Source: an uncultured Commensalibacter sp.
GTDB taxonomy: Bacteria; Pseudomonadota; Alphaproteobacteria; Acetobacterales; Acetobacteraceae
Direction: 5' to 3'
NCBI GenBank assembly: GCA_945266285.1
Contig: CALYOP010000004.1
Location: 155,615-219,614, forward strand
Length of the DNA: 64,000 nt
Of this stretch, positions 10,107 to 19,537 are shown one piece after another. Each line of letters opens with the position of its first letter. Within the stretch, counting starts at the first letter, position 1. The notes under the pieces are model-generated. The model was not told the origin of the DNA and did not search any database. It saw nothing but the letters and a program-made list of their open reading frames with translations. A program made the translations under genes and the position numbers.

Positions 10107-11018
10107 TTACAAATTGAGCATAAGTCGAATATTCTGAATTGCAGATCCCGATGCACCTTTTCCTAAATTATCCAACATAGCGGTCAGAACAACTTGATCT
10201 TCTTGCTGGTTTTGGTGAATGCGTAAGATCATCTTGTCAGTTAAAGCCAGCTCCTCAGCAGATAAACGACTTGTTTCTTCAGTAACAACTTTTACGTTTG
10301 CACTATTACGATAATGATCCATCAAGCATGTAAGTAAGTTACTTGCCTTAATAGAATGTGGCAACATCGACAAATGTATAGGAATGGAAACAATCATGCC
10401 TTGGGGGAAATTTCCCACCGACGGAACAAATATTGGTGCACGCGACAAACCACTATACTTTGTTATTTCTGGAAGGTGTTTATGATTTAGCGTTAGACCA
10501 TAAAGTTCAAAAGCAGGTGCTTCTTGCTTTTCATAAGCAGCGATCATTTGTTTGCCACCGCCTGTATAACCACTAATCGCGTTGATACTCAGCAAAAAAT
10601 CCGAAGGAATTAAACCAGATTTGACCAAAGGATGAAGCAAAGCAATCGCGCCGCTTGCATAACACCCGGGGTTAGCAACATAACGTGCTGAAGCAATCTT
10701 TTGTGTTTGATCCGCTTCAAGTTCAGGAAAACCATAAACCCATTGATCATTTACCCGAAAAGCAGTACTGGCATCCAAAACCTTAGGTGTTTGCTGATCC
10801 AGCGCTTGTATCATCGCAACTGCTTCCTTAGAAGCCGTATCCGGCAAACATAAGACAACTAAATCGACCGCTTGCATCATTGCCAAACGTGCAGCCTTGT
10901 CATGGCGCTGCTCTACTGGAATAGACTGTAAAGTAATGGGTAGTTTTTCTAAACGTTGACGAATTCCTAAACCCGTAGTTCCATATTCGCCATCAATAAA
11001 AATACTTGGCTGTGTCAT
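10107..11018 (-). CDS. argC: N-acetyl-gamma-glutamyl-phosphate reductase (type 2)
   Basis: NADPH-dependent reductase of arginine biosynthesis, converting N-acetylglutamyl 5-phosphate to N-acetylglutamate 5-semialdehyde in the cytoplasm. At 303 residues it is the short type 2 form. The N-terminus IFIDGEYGTTGLGIRQRL is the dinucleotide-binding loop, and Cys119 in VANPGCYASG is the catalytic cysteine. It lies downstream of rplM-rpsI on the same strand, a usual alphaproteobacterial order, but an intrinsic terminator stands between them. Its stop faces the pbpC stop with only six bases between. Confidence 0.94.
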   Translation of the reverse strand: MTQPSIFIDGEYGTTGLGIRQRLEKLPITLQSIPVEQRHDKAARLAMMQAVDLVVLCLPDTASKEAVAMIQALDQQTPKVLDASTAFRVNDQWVYGFPELEADQTQKIASARYVANPGCYASGAIALLHPLVKSGLIPSDFLLSINAISGYTGGGKQMIAAYEKQEAPAFELYGLTLNHKHLPEITKYSGLSRAPIFVPSVGNFPQGMIVSIPIHLSMLPHSIKASNLLTCLMDHYRNSANVKVVTEETSRLSAEELALTDKMILRIHQNQQEDQVVLTAMLDNLGKGASGSAIQNIRLMLNL

Positions 11019-11054
11019 AATCTTTTTCTCTAAATACTATTTTATTCATTATGG

Positions 11055-11097
11055 CAAAAATTAAGACGAAGAAAAGTCTGAAACTTCCCTTCGCCTT
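11055..11097 (-). terminator. Intrinsic terminator of the rplM-rpsI operon
   Basis: On the minus strand AAGGCGAAGGGAAG pairs with CTTTTCTTCGTCTT (14 positions, three of them G-U) around the loop TTTCAGA. AATTTTTG follows as the U-tract. It starts 27 bases after the rpsI stop, so argC probably depends on read-through or on its own promoter in 11019-11054. Confidence 0.72.
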
Positions 11098-11123
11098 GGA
11101 AAAACGGATATAAATCTTTGCGA

Positions 11124-11618
11124 TTAACGTTTGCTGAATTGGAAAGAACGACGTGCTTTTGCTTTACCGTATTTCTTACGTTCAACAACACGAGCATCAC
11201 GTGTAAGGAAGCCAGCTACCTTAAGGGCTTTCCGCAATCCAGGTTCATAATTACACAAAGCACGACTGATACCATGACGTACAGCACCTGCCTGACCTGA
11301 CAACCCACCGCCGCTAACAGTGCAATAAACATCAAATTGATTATAGCGATCTGCAACCAAGAAAGGTTGGGTAATCAACATGCGTAATACAGGACGTGCA
11401 AAATAAATGTTTACTGGGCGACCATTTACGGTGATTTCACCTTTACCTGGTTTAACCCAAACGCGAGCAACGGCATCTTTACGACGACCTGTTGCATAGG
11501 AACGACCTTGTGCATCGCGTTTAACTTCATAAACCGGTGCTTCCTGAGCCAAAGGAGTATCAGCAACAACACCTTTCAGATCAGCCAGGGTACCGGTAAG
11601 TTCTTGTGTCTCTGACAT
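11124..11618 (-). CDS. rpsI: 30S ribosomal protein S9 (uS9)
   Basis: Small-subunit ribosomal protein whose C-terminal tail reaches the P-site tRNA. The protein of 164 residues has an N-terminal extension of about 35 residues, common in alphaproteobacteria, then [20 protein letters not shown] and the canonical basic C-terminus [16 protein letters not shown]. It follows rplM by five bases and is co-transcribed with it. A strong terminator lies directly downstream. Confidence 0.97.
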   Translation of the reverse strand: MSETQELTGTLADLKGVVADTPLAQEAPVYEVKRDAQGRSYATGRRKDAVARVWVKPGKGEITVNGRPVNIYFARPVLRMLITQPFLVADRYNQFDVYCTVSGGGLSGQAGAVRHGISRALCNYEPGLRKALKVAGFLTRDARVVERKKYGKAKARRSFQFSKR

Positions 11619-11623
11619 AATCC

Positions 11624-12109
11624 TTAGGCTCCGACTGTTTTATTTTGAATAGGGCTGTTTTTACGGTTTAATGCTGCAACATCCAGTTTCTGTGGTTGTT
11701 GTGCTTCCAGATTATGGTTGGGTCCAGCAAAAACACGCAAATTCTTCATTTGTTGACGTTGCAAAGGACCACGGCTAATCATACGTTCGACCGCTTTGAT
11801 TACCAAATGTTCAGGATTCTTACCTGTCAGACGTTGCGTAATAGTACGTTCTTTAATACCACCAGGGTAACCGGTATGGTAATAGAACTTTTTCTGCTGT
11901 ACTTTTCTGCCCGTTAAACAGACTTTTTCAGCATTGATAATAATAATATTGTCACCACAATCGACATGAGGTGTATATTGTGGCTTATGCTTGCCACGCA
12001 AGCGTTGAGCGACGATAGCAGCCAACCGGCCCAAAACGATGCCTTCTGCATCGATAAGAACCCAGTTCTTGTTTACCTCCGCTGGTTTTAGCGAGATAGT
12101 CGTTTTCAT
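11624..12109 (-). CDS. rplM: 50S ribosomal protein L13 (uL13)
   Basis: Large-subunit assembly protein of 161 residues, first gene of the rplM-rpsI pair. Family signatures include [33 protein letters not shown], the [13 protein letters not shown] segment and [34 protein letters not shown]. The C-terminal 15 residues extend slightly beyond the usual end. The operon promoter must lie in the 150-base AT-rich gap toward 12277. Confidence 0.97.
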   Translation of the reverse strand: MKTTISLKPAEVNKNWVLIDAEGIVLGRLAAIVAQRLRGKHKPQYTPHVDCGDNIIIINAEKVCLTGRKVQQKKFYYHTGYPGGIKERTITQRLTGKNPEHLVIKAVERMISRGPLQRQQMKNLRVFAGPNHNLEAQQPQKLDVAALNRKNSPIQNKTVGA

Positions 12110-12276
12110 TAACCTTAATTCCGTTAATTAAGCAGTATTTCAATTACGCTGTTTATCGTTGCAAGAAAGGATTTCGTCAAGATATTTTTTGCTATCTATA
12201 AAAAAGATTATATTTTTTCGATATTTTTCGTGCGGTATCCTGTTACCACAACCTTTGTTTCGAATTGAATTTATTC

Positions 12277-13146
12277 ATGAAAACTGATTTTTCTCTACCT
12301 AAAACTGTTCATGTTATTGGTTCATCTGGACGTTCAGGAAAATTATTATGTCGTGCTTTACAAGACCAAGACGTAAATGTAGTCGCTATCGTTCGAAACC
12401 CCGATAAATGGCTAAAAAGTGAATTAAACGGAACCTTCATTCAAGCTGATTTAACTGGAGATTATCAGAATCTTATCAATGCTTTAAAAGGGGCAACACA
12501 TATCGTTAACACAGCCCATGCCAGGCATATTCCCATTATTCTTAAAACAGCTCCAGATAATGCCAATTTTGTTTTTCTAGGAAGCACACGTAAATTTACA
12601 CAATGGCCCGATTCGCATGGAAAAGGTGTCCTAATGGGCGAAAAAGCTTTTTTGGATTCTGACAGAAACGGCGTCATATTACACCCCACCATGATTTATG
12701 GGGCTGAAGGGGAAAACAATGTGCAGCGTCTTGCGGCCTTGTTGCGTTATTTACCGATTATTCCATTACCTAATGGTGGGAAATCCTTAGTGCAGCCCAT
12801 TCATCAGAATGATGTTACACGCAGTATTCTATCGGCATTATCTTTATCATGGAAAGGTTCGCACAGCATGGTTATCGCAGGAGCATCCGCCATAACTTAT
12901 AGAAAATTTATAGAACTTATCCTGCAGGCTGCCCATATGAAGAAAAAATGCTTTATTCCATTACCAGTTAGCGGTTTACGTTTTGCAGCATATTTAACGC
13001 GATTAATACCTTTTCTTCCGACCATACAACCTGATGAAATTCGACGACTAACCGAAGATAAGAATTTCAATACGGACATCATGCGCGAAAAACTACGCTT
13101 TGATCCAATTGATTTTGCCACTGGGATAAAAAAAATAAATTTATAA
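12277..13146 (+). CDS. NAD(P)-binding SDR/NmrA-type protein of unknown substrate
   Basis: Atypical short-chain dehydrogenase-like protein of 289 residues. The Rossmann entry TVHVIGSSGRSGKLLCRAL matches the GxxGxxG dinucleotide-binding loop of NmrA and epimerase-like SDRs. A later MIYGAEGENNVQRLAALLR segment resembles the ND-ubiquinone-reductase-subunit-like and NmrA group. A classical YxxxK pair is not obvious, so it may be a redox sensor or assembly factor instead of an enzyme. An upstream in-frame TTG at 12265 exists, but the ATG at 12277 gives a more normal start. The gene stands alone between divergent rplM and a tRNA gene. Confidence 0.7.
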   Translation: MKTDFSLPKTVHVIGSSGRSGKLLCRALQDQDVNVVAIVRNPDKWLKSELNGTFIQADLTGDYQNLINALKGATHIVNTAHARHIPIILKTAPDNANFVFLGSTRKFTQWPDSHGKGVLMGEKAFLDSDRNGVILHPTMIYGAEGENNVQRLAALLRYLPIIPLPNGGKSLVQPIHQNDVTRSILSALSLSWKGSHSMVIAGASAITYRKFIELILQAAHMKKKCFIPLPVSGLRFAAYLTRLIPFLPTIQPDEIRRLTEDKNFNTDIMREKLRFDPIDFATGIKKINL

Positions 13147-13226
13147 ACAGCAATAAACAAATAATTATTCAATAAATGTTGATGCCGTTTTTATTTCTAA
13201 ACAAAACAAATTTTCTTTTGAATTGA

Positions 13227-13303
13227 TGGGGCGAATGACGGGGATCGAACCCGCGACAACCGGTACCACAAACCGGCGCTCTACCAACTGAGCTACATCC
13301 GCC
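13227..13303 (-). tRNA. tRNA-His (anticodon GTG)
   Basis: Minus-strand cloverleaf with an encoded extra G at position -1 opposite C73, the identity element for HisRS. The acceptor GCGGATG pairs with CATTCGC, the anticodon stem CCGGT/ACCGG holds loop TTGTGGT (anticodon GTG), and the T arm contains GGGTTCGATCCCC. CCA is encoded. Confidence 0.96.
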
Positions 13304-13402
13304 ACCCTAAAGGTCGGTTTACTGAATGTTGAAACATACGTCAATTCCTTTAAAGGAAAAAAAATAAAATTTTTAAAAATTTTTAAACAAGATAAATTTA
13401 AA

Positions 13403-13429
13403 AACCCTTTGGATATAATCCAAAGGGTT
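13403..13429 (-). terminator. Intrinsic terminator after the small peptide gene
   Basis: A perfect 12-bp inverted repeat (AACCCTTTGGAT-ATA-ATCCAAAGGGTT) with a three-base loop. Read on the minus strand the stem runs into a T-rich tail (GGGTTTTTAAATTT). It lies 46 bases after the stop of the double-glycine-leader peptide gene and gives that gene its own transcription end, supporting it as a real gene. Confidence 0.78.
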
Positions 13430-13475
13430 CAAGTTCAGATAAATATTTTGAATATTTATCAATGTTAAACAATTT

Positions 13476-13658
13476 TTATCCATGCCCAATAACAACAACC
13501 CGGCCGGTATTACCTCCTGTCCACGTACCAATAGGAACTCTAATTATAATAGGCTTACTATTGTGGTGATGACCGCCACTAACATCTTTAATTTCCACTT
13601 CTGTTAGTAGACGCATTGTTTTTGTTTCTACTTTTTGTTCACAAATTTGATTTTTCAT
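13476..13658 (-). CDS. Small peptide with a double-glycine-type leader (bacteriocin/microcin-like)
   Basis: A 60-residue peptide. The segment MRLLTEVEIKDVSGG at residues 15-29 matches the leader consensus of class II bacteriocins and double-glycine RiPP precursors (L-[ST]-xx-E(I/L)-xx-V-[SA]-G-G). Cleavage after GG would release a 31-residue segment beginning HHHNSK, rich in Gly, Val and Ile, with no cysteine and ending GHG. The ribosome-binding site GTGAGG precedes the ATG at 13658 by five bases, and an intrinsic terminator follows. No ABC transporter-peptidase or modification enzyme is encoded nearby, so export and function are unknown. The DUF2157 membrane protein gene upstream may or may not be linked. 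Confidence 0.66.
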   Translation of the reverse strand: MKNQICEQKVETKTMRLLTEVEIKDVSGGHHHNSKPIIIRVPIGTWTGGNTGRVVVIGHG

Positions 13659-13801
13659 TTTTACCTCACTTTAGATATCAGTTACCAATGCTATATTATT
13701 ATTAATTTCTATATCAAAATGAAAGCAAAATATTATCACTATTTATTACTTAATTTATTAAAATTTAGTTAAATAAAAATAAATAACGCCTATACCCTTT
13801 A

Positions 13802-14866
13802 TTATTTAGCTTTTTTATTTATCTTTTTTAATAATTGATTTGAAATACCAATATTCCATATTTTCTCTGAATAATGTCCAATTAACCAAAAACCTAAACC
13901 TGCTAGAAAAAAGAAAATAATTTTATTCATACTATTCCAGTAATATTCAAAAAAACGTGTATATAAATTAATCACCAGAAAAGTAATACCAAAGCCACGC
14001 CATATATTATTATCCTGCCATAAACCAATTCCAATAGCACCCAAAGCAACTATACCAAACAGAATGCACCAGCAAAGCAGATCTATCTGTGAAGCTTTAG
14101 TCCAAAGCTCAGGATCATAATTACCAAAAATCGATAACATCCATAATGCCACAAACAGATAAAGCAAACCCATCACCTGCGTGACTTTATAAAGGTTTCT
14201 TTGCGCTAAAATAGGACGGATAAGAAAAATTGCTGCAATTAATACGGAACCAAAAATAACAAAACGCAACGGATAGTTCATTCCAAACCAGTAACATTTC
14301 CAACCAGAACGATAACCGGTCTCTGCTCCGAAATAAATTCCGAGAAAACTTAAAAAAAGAAACCACAACAAACCTGATCGGAACCAAAAACCCAGAGCCC
14401 CATAAATAATGCAATTTAGCAAAAATAAAAAAGGCGAATCATCCTGATTTAACTGGAGCAGATCCCCCAATATCGCTATCGCTACCGTGGTAAAAATTGC
14501 GCCCAAAGCCAAAATAGCTTCATTACTATAAATTTTAGATGGGAAATGACGATATCGATAAAATCCCCAACTATAAAAACCTATCGCTATCAATATAGCA
14601 TAAGCCAAACAGAATGAGGGTCTGAACAACTGCCATTTTATTAATAAACGAATTAATTTACCATCATTGAAAAGGTTTATTAGTGCTAAAGTAAAACAGA
14701 ATAACGCAGCAAAAAAGCAATATTTTCCCAATCGGCGCCAATCAAAACGCCTTATTTCATAAGCATGCTGCAGACGGTCATATTCCTCTTCTGAAAGAAT
14801 TTGATCTTTATGCCATTGGGTTAGAACTTTTTGAACGAGTTTGGCTTTTCGTTTACTTAATTGCAT
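13802..14866 (-). CDS. DUF2157 multi-pass membrane protein
   Basis: A 354-residue integral membrane protein of unknown function. The first 60 residues are hydrophilic and charged (TQWHKDQILSEEEYDRL), the N-terminal signature of DUF2157. About ten hydrophobic helices follow, from residue 50 to 345, for example FFAALFCFTLALINLF, and the protein ends in a lysine-rich tail. It starts at the ATG at 14866. Its stop is 143 bases from the small peptide gene on the same strand, with AT-rich DNA between. No catalytic residues can be assigned. Confidence 0.72.
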   Translation of the reverse strand: MQLSKRKAKLVQKVLTQWHKDQILSEEEYDRLQHAYEIRRFDWRRLGKYCFFAALFCFTLALINLFNDGKLIRLLIKWQLFRPSFCLAYAILIAIGFYSWGFYRYRHFPSKIYSNEAILALGAIFTTVAIAILGDLLQLNQDDSPFLFLLNCIIYGALGFWFRSGLLWFLFLSFLGIYFGAETGYRSGWKCYWFGMNYPLRFVIFGSVLIAAIFLIRPILAQRNLYKVTQVMGLLYLFVALWMLSIFGNYDPELWTKASQIDLLCWCILFGIVALGAIGIGLWQDNNIWRGFGITFLVINLYTRFFEYYWNSMNKIIFFFLAGLGFWLIGHYSEKIWNIGISNQLLKKINKKAK

Positions 14867-15055
14867 GAGACATTTCCGATTTTATTATCATGATGCTAAT
14901 TGTTCATTAACATAGCTATACGAAACAGCGATTTCCTATTATTTAAAATAACGTAATAAAAATATTATTGTTTTTAGGCTTTAGCTTGGATATTCAAACT
15001 TCTTATGTTAACGTATTATTTTGGAATTTTCTTTAACTGATATTTTGTTTCTTCA

Positions 15056-15754
15056 ATGAACTTGATGCTTGAACAGACTTTGCAAAATAATCTGTCTCTT
15101 ATTCGCCATAGAATAGAGAAAGCTGCCATACAATCTGGACGATTGCCAGAAACCATCAAATTAGTTGCTGTTTCAAAATTCCATCCAATTGAATCCATTC
15201 AAGTCGCTTTAAAGGCCGGACAACGCATTTTTGGCGAAAATCGTGTTCAAGAAGCCAAAGAAAAATTTTCTATTCTGCGCGAAGCTTGGCCAGATTTAAA
15301 ATTACATATCATAGGCACTTTACAGACCAACAAAGTAATTGATGCTGTTAAAATTGCCGATACCATTGAAACGCTTGATCGCCCAAAATTAATAGATGCT
15401 TTGAATCATGCCGCCGATAAAGTTGGTTATCTTCCCGATTTGCTTGTTCAGGTCAATACTGGTAATGAACCACAAAAATCAGGAATTTCTACCAAAGAGG
15501 CCGATGCTTTTATAGACCTTTGTTGTCAACGATTTGGAAGTAATATAAAAGGCGTTATGGGTATTCCACCGGCTAATGAAGACCCAATACCTCATTTTCA
15601 ATTTCTATCTGACCTAGGGAAACGCCATGGTCTTCCAGAAATATCGATGGGGATGTCTGCTGATTTTGAGCAAGCTATTGCATCAGGAGCAACTTTGGTT
15701 CGTGTTGGATCGGCCATTTTTGGGCCACGTCCTATATCCAAACCAATTTCTTGA
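15056..15754 (+). CDS. YggS-family pyridoxal phosphate homeostasis protein
   Basis: PLP-binding protein of the YggS/PROSC family, which buffers cellular PLP and has no clear catalytic role. The 232 residues cover the complete alanine-racemase-like barrel. The PLP lysine is K41 in LVAVSKFHPIE, followed by FGENRVQEAKEKF and the HIIGTLQTNK segment where the family normally has HFIGxLQxNK. The C-terminus carries the conserved SMGMSADFEQAIASGATLVRVGSAIFGPR. An alternative start at 15065 would give MLEQTLQ. It is a single gene; kup follows after 111 bases. Confidence 0.94.
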   Translation: MNLMLEQTLQNNLSLIRHRIEKAAIQSGRLPETIKLVAVSKFHPIESIQVALKAGQRIFGENRVQEAKEKFSILREAWPDLKLHIIGTLQTNKVIDAVKIADTIETLDRPKLIDALNHAADKVGYLPDLLVQVNTGNEPQKSGISTKEADAFIDLCCQRFGSNIKGVMGIPPANEDPIPHFQFLSDLGKRHGLPEISMGMSADFEQAIASGATLVRVGSAIFGPRPISKPIS

Positions 15755-15865
15755 AATATAGATTAATTGATTTTTTATAAATTTGCTTTTTGTTAAAACT
15801 AGCCCTGTAAAATGGGTCTCATATTTATGTCCTTGTTATGAGAAGCATTATGGAGTTACTGCAAC

Positions 15866-17914
15866 ATGACATCTTCTGATGAAGATATTGCCAAGAAAGA
15901 TTCTCCTGATAAGGAAGATAAATTACAGCCTCTTCCGGGCTATCTATCTGGACAAACAGAAGATGATATGGTCGCTTTATTGCCCAATCTGGATGAAGAT
16001 AGCGAAATTACCGAATTTGGTACGGATCAACCCGAACATAAAATAAAACCTTTAAGCGCTGCGGTGTTATTAACGGTTTTAGGCGTAGTTTACGGTGATA
16101 TCGGAACCAGCCCAATTTACGCCCTTCGTTCTACGATAATGGTCGTTTCCAATCATCACGCGGTGATCAAACAATGGGAAGTTATGGGTGTCCTAAGTCT
16201 GATTTTTTGGGCGCTTATTCTGATTGTGACTATCAAATACGTCGTAATTGTTATGCGTGCAGATCATAACGGTGAAGGCGGGATTCTTGCTATAACTTCA
16301 CTGACTCAACGTGTTGTCAGTGATAACAAGATAAAAATGATACTGGGCATGATTGGTATTGGAGGTGCATGCTTATTTTTTGGCGATGGCATGATTACGC
16401 CTGCTATTTCAGTTCTTTCTGCAATTGAAGGTCTTGAGGTTACTCTACCTCAAACTGCAGAATTGATCATTCCTGTTGCTGTTATCATCTTAATTGGTTT
16501 GTTTAGTATCCAAAGCAAGGGTACTGAACTGATTGGCAAGATTTTTGGCCCAATCATGTTATTATGGTTTTCAACGATTGGCTTTCTTGGATTATTGGAA
16601 GTAAGCAAATACCCATATATTTTATGGGCACTTTCTCCACACCATGCATTTTTGTTTGTTTTTCATCATGGATGGATGGCATTTATTGCACTCGGTTCAG
16701 TAGTTCTAGCAGTCACAGGGGCCGAAGCTCTTTATACGGATATGGGGCATTTTGGACGCACTCCTATTCGTTATGCGTGGATATGTTTTGTACTTCCGTG
16801 CCTGGTTCTAAATTATCTGGGGCAAGGTGCTTTGATTCTCTCCAATCCGAAAGCACTCGCTAACCCATTCTTTTACCTAGCGCCTCATTGGTTTAACGTG
16901 CCTTTGGTTGTTCTTTCTACATTCGCAACCGTAATTGCTAGCCAAGCAGGAATTTCTGGTGGATTTTCTTTAGCCCGACAACTCATTCAACTTGGTTATT
17001 TTCCTCGACTGCGCATTTGGCATACGAATGCTCATGAAGAAGGTCAGATCTATATTCCTGAAATTAATCATGCATTAATGATGGGTTCATTACTTTTGAT
17101 CTTGGCTTTTAGATCTTCTGAAGCATTAGCTGCCGCCTATGGTATTGCCGTTACTGGTACGTTTGCATGCACCTCAATGTTATCGTCCGTAGTTTTCGCC
17201 AAACATTTTAAATGGCCAATTTGGAAGGTTGCCTCTATCTTCGGTGGTTTCTTATTAATTGATCTTATTTTCTTTAGCGCAAATGCCTTAAAAATCCCTC
17301 AAGGTGGTTGGGTACCCCTATTGCTCGGTCTTGTTCTGACAACCATGATGATCACCTGGAAAAAAGGACGTAGCTTGCTTGTTGCCAGACGGTCTCAGGA
17401 TTCATTACCAATTGCTTCTTTTTTGGCCCGTTTGCCACAATCGCGGATCATTCGTGTGCCGGGTATTGCGATCTTTATGACGCCCAACCCGCTGGAAGTA
17501 CCAAGCTCTTTACTTCACAATTTACGGCATAATAAAGTACTCCATAACTATGTATTATTTGTAACCATTGAAAACCTTAACCAACCTGAAGCAGAACGCG
17601 GTCACCGTATTGCGATGCGGCAACTGGCACCCCATATTTTTCAAGTTATTATTCGTTATGGCTTTATGGAGATGCCAAATCTAACCCGTTCGTTGGAACT
17701 TTTAAAATCGCAAAAGCAAATGGCTTTTTTTGATCCGCTTCAAGCTTCTTATTTCACTACTCAAGAACGCGTTGTTCGTGCTCCGATTACTCGCATGCGC
17801 AAATGGCGTCTGTCATTATTTACATTTATGTTGCGCAATGCTGCACCAACAACAGATTTTTTGCGTATTCCTCCCGATCGTGTGGTAGAATTTGCTGTAC
17901 GAATCTCCATCTAA
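15866..17914 (+). CDS. kup: Low-affinity potassium transporter Kup
   Basis: Proton-coupled K+ uptake system of the inner membrane (KUP/HAK/KT family). The 682 residues comprise a hydrophilic acidic N-terminal extension (1-60), twelve hydrophobic helices from about 63 to 500, and a soluble C-terminal domain. The family signature GVVYGDIGTSPIYALRS lies at about residues 72-88 and ADHNGEGGILAITSL at about 132-146. The extreme C-terminus RIPPDRVVEFAVRISI is typical of alphaproteobacterial Kup proteins. Its last 23 bases overlap the proposed hemW start. Confidence 0.96.
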   Translation: MTSSDEDIAKKDSPDKEDKLQPLPGYLSGQTEDDMVALLPNLDEDSEITEFGTDQPEHKIKPLSAAVLLTVLGVVYGDIGTSPIYALRSTIMVVSNHHAVIKQWEVMGVLSLIFWALILIVTIKYVVIVMRADHNGEGGILAITSLTQRVVSDNKIKMILGMIGIGGACLFFGDGMITPAISVLSAIEGLEVTLPQTAELIIPVAVIILIGLFSIQSKGTELIGKIFGPIMLLWFSTIGFLGLLEVSKYPYILWALSPHHAFLFVFHHGWMAFIALGSVVLAVTGAEALYTDMGHFGRTPIRYAWICFVLPCLVLNYLGQGALILSNPKALANPFFYLAPHWFNVPLVVLSTFATVIASQAGISGGFSLARQLIQLGYFPRLRIWHTNAHEEGQIYIPEINHALMMGSLLLILAFRSSEALAAAYGIAVTGTFACTSMLSSVVFAKHFKWPIWKVASIFGGFLLIDLIFFSANALKIPQGGWVPLLLGLVLTTMMITWKKGRSLLVARRSQDSLPIASFLARLPQSRIIRVPGIAIFMTPNPLEVPSSLLHNLRHNKVLHNYVLFVTIENLNQPEAERGHRIAMRQLAPHIFQVIIRYGFMEMPNLTRSLELLKSQKQMAFFDPLQASYFTTQERVVRAPITRMRKWRLSLFTFMLRNAAPTTDFLRIPPDRVVEFAVRISI

Positions 17915-19085
17915 CCGTCTTCCCTCTTCGCAAAATGAAGAGGGTATAGCCCTTTATATTCATTGGCCTTTTTGCCTATCAAAATGTCCCTATTGCGACT
18001 TTAACAGCTTCGTTGCCAAGAATATTCCTCAAGAACGTTTTGCCCAAGCACTTATCAACGAACTTCGTCATAGTGCTGAACAGCAAGCTGCTGTACCGCT
18101 TAACTCAATTTATTTTGGTGGTGGCACGCCTTCTTTAATGTCCCCATCAACAGTTGAAGCATTAATTGATCAAGCTACACAACTTTTTAGACCAAAAGAT
18201 TCTCTTGAAATAACGCTAGAAGCTAATCCAACAAGCGTAGAAATCGACCGCCTAACGACTTTTAGAAAAGCAGGGGTTAATCGTGTTTCTCTAGGTATCC
18301 AAAGTCTTGACCCTGTTTCCTTGAAAGCTTTAGGACGACAACATAGTGTCGCACAAGCAATTGACGCATTAACACTAGCACGGAAAACTTTCCCTCGCGT
18401 ATCCTTTGATTTAATTTATGCACGCGAAGGACAAACGCTTAGTCAATGGGAAAAAGAACTTCATCAGGCACTAACTTTAGTGAACGACCATCTTTCTCTA
18501 TATCAATTAACTATTGAGGAAGGTACTGTTTTTGCCCGTCAATATGAAAAAGGCCAAATTACGCTACCCGATGAAAGCTTAAGTGCAGACATGCTTGTTG
18601 CAACTCAAACGATTACCAATGCGCATGGTTTATTGAATTATGAGGTTTCTAATTATGCTCAAGCTGGTGCAGAAAGTAAGCATAATCTAGCTTATTGGCG
18701 CTATCAAGATTATATAGGCATCGGCCCAGGAGCTCATGGACGGATAAGGTTTAATCAGCAACTTTATGCCACAGAACGTATTAGAAATCCTACAACGTGG
18801 TTAAAAGCTACAGAAAAACAAGGACATGGTTTATCCGTTATGGAACCTTTATCACCAGCTGATAAAGCAAGGGAAATGCTATTAATGGGGTTACGTTTAA
18901 GCGAAGGGGTTAATGCCACTAATTTTGCTAAACGTTGCGGCATATCATTGATCGAAGCTGTTAATGAACCTATCTTAAAAGCAGCAATCGAAGAAGATTA
19001 TCTCCATTGGGATCAAAAAATATTGCGTACAACTTCTTCTGGGCGCCTTCGGCTCAATACCTTATTAGAAGCTTTATTAAATTAA
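17892..19085 (+). CDS. hemW: Radical SAM heme chaperone HemW
   Basis: Radical SAM protein of the HemN-like HemW group, which binds heme and delivers it to client proteins; often misnamed oxygen-independent coproporphyrinogen oxidase. The CxxxCxxC cluster motif is C28-C32-C35 in FCLSKCPYCDF. The motifs YFGGGTPS, LEANPTS, RVSLGIQSLDP, SFDLIYAREGQ and YEVSNYAQ follow as in HemW. Length 397 is normal. No ATG fits in frame before the cysteine motif, so translation probably begins at the TTG at 17892 inside the end of kup, or at a nearby non-ATG codon. The overlap implies coupling to kup. Confidence 0.92.
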   Translation: MLYESPSNRLPSSQNEEGIALYIHWPFCLSKCPYCDFNSFVAKNIPQERFAQALINELRHSAEQQAAVPLNSIYFGGGTPSLMSPSTVEALIDQATQLFRPKDSLEITLEANPTSVEIDRLTTFRKAGVNRVSLGIQSLDPVSLKALGRQHSVAQAIDALTLARKTFPRVSFDLIYAREGQTLSQWEKELHQALTLVNDHLSLYQLTIEEGTVFARQYEKGQITLPDESLSADMLVATQTITNAHGLLNYEVSNYAQAGAESKHNLAYWRYQDYIGIGPGAHGRIRFNQQLYATERIRNPTTWLKATEKQGHGLSVMEPLSPADKAREMLLMGLRLSEGVNATNFAKRCGISLIEAVNEPILKAAIEEDYLHWDQKILRTTSSGRLRLNTLLEALLN

Positions 19086-19103
19086 AGAACGGAGTCATTG
19101 ATT

Positions 19104-19526
19104 ATGCTGCATATGATGAAGATCGCCTTTGGGATAGATAATATTCGTCATTTGCAGGAATCATACAAAATTCTTGCAGCTAGCAATAATGGGTTTCCTT
19201 ATACGTTAACACGATTTGCTCCAAAACAGATGGATGAGATCCTACAGGGTGGTTCTTTATATAGGGTTATTGCCGGATCAATGTGTTGCCGACAAGTTAT
19301 TCGTGAATTCATTCCCGCAACACGCGAAAACGGTGATCCTTGTATTCGTATTGTACTAGATCCTGAAATTATTAGAGTAGCTGCGGTGCCTTTCCGACCA
19401 TTCCAAGGATGGCGTTATTTAAAACCACAAGACGCCCCCTCTGATATTACACAGCAGCAAGCTGATGAACTATCATCATTACCCCCAAAAATGCGCCATG
19501 ACCTTCAATTACTAGGACTATTATAA
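19104..19526 (+). CDS. DUF1489 family protein
   Basis: Small cytosolic protein of about 140 residues, in an alphaproteobacterial family of unknown function. The conserved core is visible as LQGGSLYRVIAGSMCCRQVI, IRIVLDPEIIRVAAVPFRPFQGWRYLKPQDAP. The ATG at 19104 is chosen because GGAG lies nine bases upstream; an in-frame TTG at 19098 is less likely. It follows hemW by 18 bases on the same strand and is probably in the same transcript. Its end converges with the glycosyltransferase-like gene at 19538. Confidence 0.85.
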   Translation: MLHMMKIAFGIDNIRHLQESYKILAASNNGFPYTLTRFAPKQMDEILQGGSLYRVIAGSMCCRQVIREFIPATRENGDPCIRIVLDPEIIRVAAVPFRPFQGWRYLKPQDAPSDITQQQADELSSLPPKMRHDLQLLGLL

Positions 19527-19537
19527 ACTTGTTAAAA

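Noticed and set aside
12265-12276. Longer SDR-protein start at TTG 12265
   Set aside because: An ATG follows four codons later and gives a normal N-terminus directly before the Rossmann motif.
15755-15865. Riboswitch in the kup leader
   Set aside because: The 111-base leader is AT-rich and shows no recognisable conserved riboswitch core or strong paired structure.
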